This document shows positions 1 to 64,000 of a stretch of 64,000 nt of DNA, one piece after another. The position numbers and the translations under genes are program-made. The stretch covers positions 496,001 through 560,000 of the forward strand of contig CAWJLS010000007.1 of the NCBI GenBank assembly GCA_963843755.1, given 5' to 3'. The stretch's first letter is position 1; each line of letters starts with the position of its first letter. Under the pieces are notes generated by a model that had not been told where the DNA came from, made no database searches, and saw only the letters and a program-made list of their open reading frames with translations. The DNA is from CAWJLS01 sp963843755. GTDB taxonomy: Bacteria > Acidobacteriota > Thermoanaerobaculia > Multivoradales > DATKCC01.

Positions 1-41
1 GTCTGGAAGTTCAGGTTCCCGACGAAGACTTTGTGACTGAT
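1..41 (-). CDS. RRM RNA-binding protein, N-terminal fragment (cut by window edge)
   Basis: Read on the minus strand, the first codons give I-S-H-K-V-F-V-G-N-L-N-F-Q. The core VFVGNLNF is the RNP2 strand of a bacterial single-RRM RNA-binding protein, which normally starts M-S-x-K-hydrophobic-F-V-G-N-L. The codon where Met is expected is ATC (39-41). A strong Shine-Dalgarno run, GGGAGGA, lies about 5 nt upstream of it (minus strand, about 46-52). The only in-frame ATG further upstream (about 222-224) would add roughly 60 residues that look non-coding. I infer an AUC start or a sequence error. The protein would bind single-stranded RNA in the cytoplasm. The gene diverges from mtnP. Only 13 codons are visible, so the family call rests on this motif and the ribosome site. 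Confidence 0.5.
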   Translation of the reverse strand, partial: MSHKVFVGNLNFQ

Positions 42-439
42 GGCGTCCTCCCGCCGTGGACGGAGCGCGTCGCGCGGCTCCGTCTGAGGTTGATCGGGCG
101 GGGGTCCGTCCGCGAGGTCTGCGGGGACCGCAACGGCCGCAAACTGCGGGGAATCCGGCCCGAGGAAAAGTCTGCCGCACCCCTGGGGCGCGGCGATGTC
201 GCGCGTAGGATAATCCATTCGCCCGGCCGGCGCGAGCCCCGCGCCGCGGTCCGATCCTCCGGGAGGCTCCACCGTGCACGCTCCGCGCGCCGGTGCCGCG
301 AGGGCGCCGGCCGCCCTCGGACGCACGGCGGAGGCTGACATGTCATCGGAGGAATGATCAGCTCGGCGCCTTGAACAGACAGTCCATCGCCGTGTTGATC
401 ACCTCGTGCGCCGGCTGGTCCCGCCGGTCGTTCGGGGTC

Positions 440-445
440 TATACT
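440..445 (+). promoter_or_regulatory. Possible -10 element for the mtnP operon
   Basis: TATACT, about 52 nt upstream of the mtnP start, stands out in GC-rich DNA and sits in the loop of a short inverted repeat. No matching TTGACA-like -35 is seen, so this is a weak guess. Confidence 0.25.
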
Positions 446-486
446 TGCCCCCGTTCTCGCCCAGCACCCTAAAGACGGCACCCTGC

Positions 487-492
487 AGGAGG
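487..492 (+). promoter_or_regulatory. Shine-Dalgarno of mtnP
   Basis: A perfect AGGAGG lies 4 nt before the ATG at 497 and decides the start of mtnP. It contrasts with both NRPS genes, which lack any visible ribosome site. Confidence 0.8.
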
Positions 493-496
493 ACGG

Positions 497-1375
497 ATGG
501 GCACCAGCGACAGAGTCGAGATCGGCGTGATCGGGGGCAGCGGCCTCTACGAGATGGAGGGGTTGACCGTGCGCGAGGAGCGGACGATCGACACCCCCTT
601 CGGCGAGCCGTCGGACGCCTTCGTGATCGGCGAGATCGCGGGTCGCTCGGTGGCCTTCCTGGCGCGCCACGGGCGCGGCCACCGGCTGCTGCCGACGGAG
701 ATCAACTTCCGCGCCAACCTCTACGCCATGAAGCTGCTCGGCGTCGAGCGCATCCTGTCGGTCTCGGCGGTCGGGTCGATGAAGGTGGACTACGCGCCGA
801 CCCACATCGTGGTCCCCGACCAGTTCTTCGACCGCACCCGCCACCGGCCGGACACCTTCTTCGGCGACGGGCTGGTGGCCCACGTCTCGCTGGCCGACCC
901 GGTCTGCCCCGAGATGGTGGGCCTGGCGGTCGAGGCGGCGCGGGAGGCCGGCGCCACGGTGCACAAGGGCGGCACCTACCTGTGCATGGAGGGCCCCCAG
1001 TTCTCGACCCGCGCCGAGAGCCACATCTACCGCTCCTGGGGCGTCGACGTGATCGGCATGACCAACCTCCAGGAGGCGCGCATGGCCCGCGAGGCGGAGA
1101 TCTGCTACGCCACCCTGGCCATGGTCACCGACTACGACTGCTGGCACGAGGAGGAGGAGGCCGCCCACACCGCTTCGATCCTCGAGGTGCTGCGCGAGAA
1201 CGTCAAGACCGGCCAGCGGGTCGTCGCCAACCTGATCGCCAGGCTGCCCGAGCGCGCCGCGGACCATCCGTGCGCCACGGCGCTGGCCGGGGCGATCATC
1301 ACCGACCCGACGAAGGTCCCTGCCGCCACCCGGGCCAAGCTCGCGCCGATCGTCGGCAAGTACCTCGATCGGTAG
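497..1375 (+). CDS. mtnP: S-methyl-5'-thioadenosine phosphorylase (PNP/MTAP family)
   Basis: A 292-residue cytosolic phosphorylase, the usual length for the family. It cleaves 5'-methylthioadenosine with phosphate to adenine and methylthioribose-1-phosphate in methionine and polyamine salvage. Visible motifs are the N-terminal phosphate loop GVIGGSGLYE (about residues 11-20), LARHGRGH (about 54-61), the segment PTEINFRANLYAMK, SVSAVGSMK, CMEGPQFSTRAES, and the base-recognition strand MVTDYDCWHEEEE. The TDYDCW Asp pair is typical of adenine-specific MTAPs rather than guanine/inosine PNPs. The start is fixed by AGGAGG. It is the first gene of a tight operon, with surE beginning 3 nt after its TAG. 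Some relatives act on methylthioinosine, so exact substrate preference is inferred. Confidence 0.92.
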   Translation: MGTSDRVEIGVIGGSGLYEMEGLTVREERTIDTPFGEPSDAFVIGEIAGRSVAFLARHGRGHRLLPTEINFRANLYAMKLLGVERILSVSAVGSMKVDYAPTHIVVPDQFFDRTRHRPDTFFGDGLVAHVSLADPVCPEMVGLAVEAAREAGATVHKGGTYLCMEGPQFSTRAESHIYRSWGVDVIGMTNLQEARMAREAEICYATLAMVTDYDCWHEEEEAAHTASILEVLRENVKTGQRVVANLIARLPERAADHPCATALAGAIITDPTKVPAATRAKLAPIVGKYLDR

Positions 1376-1378
1376 GTC

Positions 1379-2167
1379 GTGTTGAGCAACCAGAAGAAGA
1401 AGCGGATCCTCGTCACCAACGACGACGGCGTCTTCTCGGCCGGCATCCAGCGCCTGGCCGAGGCGCTCGGCGAGCTCGCCGAGGTGACCGTCGTCGCCCC
1501 CGACCGGGAGCAGAGCGCCAGCGGCCACGCGCTCACCCTGCACCGGCCGCTGCGCATCCGGCCGATCGAGGAGAGCTGGTACTCGGTCGACGGCACGCCG
1601 ACCGACTGCGTCAACCTGGCGATCCTCTGGCTGCTCAAGGACGATCCGCCGGACCTGGTCTGTTCGGGGATCAACTTCGGCACCAACCTGGGCGACGACG
1701 TGACCTACTCGGGCACCGTCTCGGCGACCTTCGAAGGGACGCTGCTGGGGGTGCCGTCGGTGGCGTTCAGCCAGGAGATCGGCCCCAAGTTCTCGTTCGA
1801 GCGCGGCGCAAGCTACGCCGCCGAGCTGGTCGAGGAGCTCCTCGGCATGGAGCTGCTCCCGGACCTGCTGCTCAACGTCAACATCCCGGCCGGGCCGATC
1901 CAGGGCGTGCGCTTCACCAGGCTCGGCCGGCGGCGCTACAACCAGTCGATCATCGAGAAGCAGGACCCGCGGGGCCGCAACTACTACTGGATCGCCGGCC
2001 AGCCGGAGTGGGAGCTGGAGGAGGGCACCGACTTCGACGCCATGTCGAACGGCTGCGTGTCGGTGACGCCGCTGCATCTGGATCTGACCGACTACCGGGG
2101 GCTCGAGACCTACGGACCCCTGCGCGAGCGGCTGGAGACGCTGGCAGAGAACGATGAGCCGGGCTGA
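1379..2167 (+). CDS. surE: 5'/3'-nucleotidase SurE
   Basis: A 262-residue SurE phosphatase that dephosphorylates nucleoside monophosphates with a divalent metal. The family is linked to stationary-phase survival. The N-terminal ILVTNDDGVFSAGI carries the metal-binding Asp pair, followed by VVAPDREQSASGHALTL and CSGINFGTNLGDDVTYSGTV, the conserved Asn/Gly loop and activator region. The C-terminal part (NINIPAGP-like strand, then DAMSNGCVSVTPL) also matches. The start is GTG at 1379 or the adjacent TTG at 1382. It lies 3 nt after mtnP and overlaps the pcm start by 14 nt, so translational coupling is likely. The surE-pcm pair is conserved in many bacteria. Confidence 0.93.
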   Translation: MLSNQKKKRILVTNDDGVFSAGIQRLAEALGELAEVTVVAPDREQSASGHALTLHRPLRIRPIEESWYSVDGTPTDCVNLAILWLLKDDPPDLVCSGINFGTNLGDDVTYSGTVSATFEGTLLGVPSVAFSQEIGPKFSFERGASYAAELVEELLGMELLPDLLLNVNIPAGPIQGVRFTRLGRRRYNQSIIEKQDPRGRNYYWIAGQPEWELEEGTDFDAMSNGCVSVTPLHLDLTDYRGLETYGPLRERLETLAENDEPG

Positions 2168-2909
2168 CGGCGGCGGGGCGTCCCGCCGGGGGAGCGGGGG
2201 GAACGAGGTGAATGGGGTGAAGCGAGTGGATTCTTCGGGGCGGGCCGACCCGTTGGCCCGGCGGATGGCGGAGCGCCGCCGGCGCATGGTGGAGCAGCAC
2301 ATCGCCGGCCGCGGCATCGCCGACCCGCGGGTGCTCGACGCCATGGCCGAGGTGCCGCGGCACCTGTTCGTGCGCGAGCACCTGCGGCGCAAGGCCTACG
2401 AAGACTACGCCCTGCCGATCGAGGAGGGGCAGACCATCTCCCAGCCCTACGTCGTGGCCCGGATGACCGAGCTGCTGCGGGTCGAGGCGCACCACAAGGT
2501 GCTCGAGATCGGCACCGGCTCCGGCTACCAGACGGCGATCCTCGCCCGGCTCGCCCGCTGGGTCTACAGCCTGGAGCGGATGCCCGAGCTGGCGCGGAGC
2601 GCCATCGGCCGCCTGCGCACCCTCGGCGTCGACAACGTCAAGGTCGTCATCTTCGACGGCACCATGGGGTGGTCCGAGGCGGCGCCGTTCGACCGCATCC
2701 TGGTGACCGCCGGCGCGCCGGTGGTGCCCGAGGCCCTGCTCGACCAGCTCGGCGAGGGCGGCCGGCTGCTGATCCCCGAGGGCGGGCGCGCGGGGCAGCG
2801 TCTGGTGCTCTACGAGAAGCGGAGCGAGGGGGTCGTGCGCGACGCCGGGGAGGCGGTGGCGTTCGTGCCGCTGATCGGCCGGTTCGGCTGGGAGGAGCCG
2901 TCGTCGTGA
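2154..2909 (+). CDS. pcm: Protein-L-isoaspartate O-methyltransferase
   Basis: A SAM-dependent repair enzyme that methylates L-isoaspartyl residues of damaged proteins. Diagnostic motifs are RRRMVEQHI, PRHLFVREH, the substrate loop PIEEGQTISQPYVVARM, and the SAM-binding VLEIGTGSGYQTAILARLA (motif I). FDRILVTAGAPVVPEALLDQL and GGRLLIPEG follow. The frame from ATG 2154 gives 251 residues with a low-complexity Gly/Arg-rich first 35 residues. The family usually runs about 205-220 residues, so the real start may be further in, for example ATG 2265 or a GTG near 2217. It overlaps surE upstream, and its TGA overlaps the GTG of the next gene. Confidence 0.93.
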   Translation: MSRADGGGASRRGSGGNEVNGVKRVDSSGRADPLARRMAERRRRMVEQHIAGRGIADPRVLDAMAEVPRHLFVREHLRRKAYEDYALPIEEGQTISQPYVVARMTELLRVEAHHKVLEIGTGSGYQTAILARLARWVYSLERMPELARSAIGRLRTLGVDNVKVVIFDGTMGWSEAAPFDRILVTAGAPVVPEALLDQLGEGGRLLIPEGGRAGQRLVLYEKRSEGVVRDAGEAVAFVPLIGRFGWEEPSS

Positions 2910-3670
2910 GCGGGCTTCTCGAGCTCGTCCGGCACATGGCGATGGAGGGGCGGGAGCTCCTCCACGAGCTGCTGCTCTGGGTCGAGAGCTTCGCCCGCAA
3001 CCCGTACGGCACCTGGGCGCTCTTTGCCATCGCCTTCGCCGAGTCGAGCTTCTTCCCGATCCCGCCCGACGTGCTGCTGATCGCCCTGTGCATCGCCGAG
3101 CCGGAGCGCTCGCTCTGGTACGCCCTGGTCTGCTCGGTCGGCTCGGTGCTCGGCGGCATGACCGGTTACGGCATCGGGCGCTACGGCGGCCGGCCGCTGC
3201 TGCTCAAGATCTTCAGCCACGAGCGGGTCGATTCGGTGGCGGACTACTTCGACCGCTGGAACGCCTGGGCGGTGGGGATCGCCGGGCTCACCCCGATCCC
3301 GTACAAGGTGTTCACCATCTCGGGCGGCGCCTTCGCCATCGACTTCCGCATCTTCACCATCGCCTCGGCGGTCTCGCGGAGCCTGCGGTTCTTCGTCATC
3401 GCGGTGCTGATGTGGATCTACGGCGCGCCGATCCGGGCGTTCATCGAGGAGTACCTGGGCTGGCTGTTCCTCGCCTTCATCGCCCTGCTGCTCGGCGGCT
3501 TCTGGATCGCCGCCGGCCACGGGGTCCGGCGCTCGCGCCGGGCGCGCCGGGAGCGCGCTGCCGCTGCCTCGGCCGTCGCCGCCGGGCGGAGCGATGGCTC
3601 AGGTCTGATCGAGGACCCGATCGGGAGTCGGGGCGAACCCGCGGAGGCTCCCGAGGAGGGCGGGGCGTGA
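2906..3670 (+). CDS. YqaA-type DedA/VTT-domain membrane protein
   Basis: A 254-residue integral inner-membrane protein. The start is GTG 2906 in a GTGA overlap with the pcm stop. It carries the family signature FAESSFFPIPPDVLLIALCIA (about residues 48-68, re-entrant loop), then SVGSVLGGMTGYGIGRYGG, the segment GLTPIPYKVFTISGGAF and hydrophobic segments near 150-165 and 175-205. The C-terminus is Arg-rich, then Ala/Gly-rich with an acidic end. DedA relatives are associated with membrane homeostasis and lipid or undecaprenyl-phosphate flipping; the substrate of this YqaA branch is not established. It ends the repair operon mtnP-surE-pcm. Confidence 0.85.
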   Translation: MSGLLELVRHMAMEGRELLHELLLWVESFARNPYGTWALFAIAFAESSFFPIPPDVLLIALCIAEPERSLWYALVCSVGSVLGGMTGYGIGRYGGRPLLLKIFSHERVDSVADYFDRWNAWAVGIAGLTPIPYKVFTISGGAFAIDFRIFTIASAVSRSLRFFVIAVLMWIYGAPIRAFIEEYLGWLFLAFIALLLGGFWIAAGHGVRRSRRARRERAAAASAVAAGRSDGSGLIEDPIGSRGEPAEAPEEGGA

Positions 3671-3807
3671 GCCCGGCGCCGCACGACGTACCGCGGGCGG
3701 CGAAGGGCTTCGCCGTCGCGGGCCGCGTCGAGCGCGTCACCGTCCGGCCCCTCGACCGTCCGTCCGACGGGCCGGGGGGGACCGGCCGGTTCGACGTCCG
3801 CATCTGA
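3667..3807 (+). CDS. Possible small ORF, 46 residues, unknown
   Basis: A GTG at 3667 overlaps the stop of the YqaA gene in the same GTGA arrangement used by pcm and the YqaA gene. The frame stays open to TGA 3805-3807. The translation is basic (motifs GRVERVTVRPLDRP and GRFDVRI) with no membrane segment and no family I recognise. It could be a coupled small protein, the remnant of a truncated gene, or chance in high-GC DNA. I see no Shine-Dalgarno beyond the coupling geometry. Confidence 0.2.
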   Translation: MSPAPHDVPRAAKGFAVAGRVERVTVRPLDRPSDGPGGTGRFDVRI

Positions 3808-4128
3808 CCCCACCCGATCTCGGTCCGAAACGCCGCCCGAGGCCGGCTCCGGCCCTCGTCTCGTCAGCCCTCGGTGCCCTTCGGCGGGGGCGCTCGGAGG
3901 CGCCTCCTCCCCCCATCGCGGCGTACGCGCCGCCGGTGTCACCGTTCCGAGCCGGACTGCACTCTAGGTATAACTAAGTCCCGCTCTTGCGGGGTATCTG
4001 CAACTGCCGTTCAGTAGAAGGTGTTGTAAGAAGCGCGTCGGTCGACCGGGACCGGTCGCGGGGCGAGGTGCGGCACCGCCGATCGCCAGTGCCGCGCCGC
4101 CACCGTTGCGCCCCGCCGCCACCAGCCG
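3808..4128. other. Leader/intergenic region upstream of NRPS A
   Basis: 321 bp without a gene. It contains two GC-rich inverted repeats: GAGGCCGG paired with CCGGCC(C)TC around 3839-3857, and GGCGC/GCGCC at 3889-3904. Neither is followed by a T-run, so they are poor intrinsic terminators. An AT-richer island follows at about 3960-4030 with a possible promoter and a hairpin. An in-frame TAA at 4027-4029 bounds the NRPS frame upstream. Confidence 0.5.
3969..3993 (+). promoter_or_regulatory. Possible -10 (TATAAC) plus small hairpin in the NRPS A leader
   Basis: TATAAC at 3969-3974 lies in the only AT-rich stretch before NRPS A. It is followed directly by a 5-bp stem CCCGC/GCGGG with a TCTT loop (3980-3993). 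A weak -35-like TTCCGA lies 18 nt upstream. If this is the promoter, the leader is about 150 nt long with the hairpin at its 5' end. Confidence 0.3.
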
Positions 4129-42545
<38,417 letters not shown>

Positions 42546-42707
42546 GCCGCCGCCGGCAGCCTGTCCCTCGGGCCGCACCCGCCGGTCCGGGCGCCCGCGG
42601 CGGTCGCGCGATCGGGGAGGCCGCGGGAGTCACAGTTTTGGATCGCATGCGCACTCAAGGATTGACGTGTATCTGAGTGATCTGTCGATTGTCGCCTCCT
42701 CTCCCGC
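42546..42707. other. Spacer between NRPS A and NRPS B
   Basis: 162 bp, GC-rich at first and AT-richer from about 42633. It contains TTGACG at 42662-42667, with a poor -10 match (TCGATT) 17 nt later, and a short CGCATGCG palindrome near 42645. An in-frame TGA at 42678-42680 bounds the NRPS B frame. No Shine-Dalgarno precedes its ATG: the upstream bases are CCTCCTCTCCC, the complement of one. A separate promoter for NRPS B is possible but weakly supported. Confidence 0.4.

Positions 42708-64000
<21,293 letters not shown>

Larger units (their letters stand above)
42..496. other. Divergent intergenic region between RRM gene and mtnP
   Basis: About 455 bp with no convincing gene. It should hold the promoters of the minus-strand RRM gene and the plus-strand mtnP operon. 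A TATACT hexamer on the plus strand (440-445) lies within an imperfect CGGGG...CCCCG inverted repeat (about 434-454), but no good -35 element is visible at the expected distance. A GATAAT hexamer lies near 208-213. Short open frames here have Arg/Pro/Gly-rich translations typical of non-coding high-GC DNA. Confidence 0.5.

Noticed and set aside
33..338. A 101-codon plus-strand frame before mtnP
   Set aside because: Arg-rich low-information translation overlapping the RRM leader, with no ribosome site or family.
357..440. Minus-strand peptide ending AHEVINTAMDCLFKAPS that looks like a protein C-terminus
   Set aside because: An in-frame TAG lies about 27 codons upstream and there is no start, so it cannot be a gene as read.
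11..2392. A 793-codon minus-strand frame over mtnP, surE and pcm
   Set aside because: No recognisable family, opposite three well-supported genes, and out of frame with the RRM start at 39-41.
3839..3904. Intrinsic terminator between the repair operon and NRPS A
   Set aside because: GC-rich inverted repeats are present but without a following T-run, and such repeats are common by chance in this composition.

Overview
The window is extremely GC-rich, with G or C at almost every third codon position, and all well-supported genes but one lie on the plus strand. It holds a short housekeeping operon followed by two giant nonribosomal peptide synthetase (NRPS) genes that fill about 60 of the 64 kb. 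No rRNA, tRNA, CRISPR array or insertion sequence was seen. The gene set (MTA phosphorylase, SurE, isoaspartyl methyltransferase, YqaA-type membrane protein, a divergent RRM protein) and the composition fit a high-GC soil-type bacterium. An Acidobacteriota member, for example of the Thermoanaerobaculia, is my best guess, but it is an inference without a marker gene.

Layout. 1-41 (minus): the extreme N-terminus of an RRM RNA-binding protein that appears to start at AUC. 42-496: divergent intergenic region. 497-3670: mtnP, surE, pcm and a YqaA/DedA-type membrane gene, packed with overlapping stops and starts (metabolite salvage, nucleotide and protein repair). 3667-3807: a possible tiny coupled ORF. 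3808-4128: leader with a small hairpin. 4129-42545: NRPS A, eleven C-A-T modules, about 12,800 residues once six single-base frame breaks are bridged. 42546-42707: short spacer. 42708-64000: NRPS B, six C-A-T modules in one unbroken frame, cut off by the window end inside the carrier domain of module 17.

How the genes work together. Both synthetases begin with the same short basic N-terminal helix, the same unusual starter-like condensation domain, then a Leu-type and an Ala-type module. They look like two paralogous assembly lines sharing a start and then diverging. Binding-pocket codes, read by eye against GrsA, suggest for NRPS A: Leu, Ala, Ile/Val, Lys2-type (aminoadipate-like), Thr, Thr, unassigned with Glu at pocket position 239, Val-like, aliphatic, Lys2-type, Lys2-type. 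For NRPS B: Leu, Ala, hydrophobic, then three unassigned modules of the same Glu-239 clade, the last two being near-identical tandem duplicates. No epimerase, methyltransferase, cyclization, reductase or thioesterase domain is visible in 17 modules. NRPS A ends in a different carrier type (GANS motif) with an Arg-rich tail. Offloading must therefore be encoded outside the window.

The most unusual features are the Lys2-type adenylation domains without a reductase, the twin Leu-Ala starts, the 3.7 kb tandem module duplication at the right edge, the many in-frame minisatellites inside condensation and adenylation loops, and the six frame breaks confined to NRPS A.
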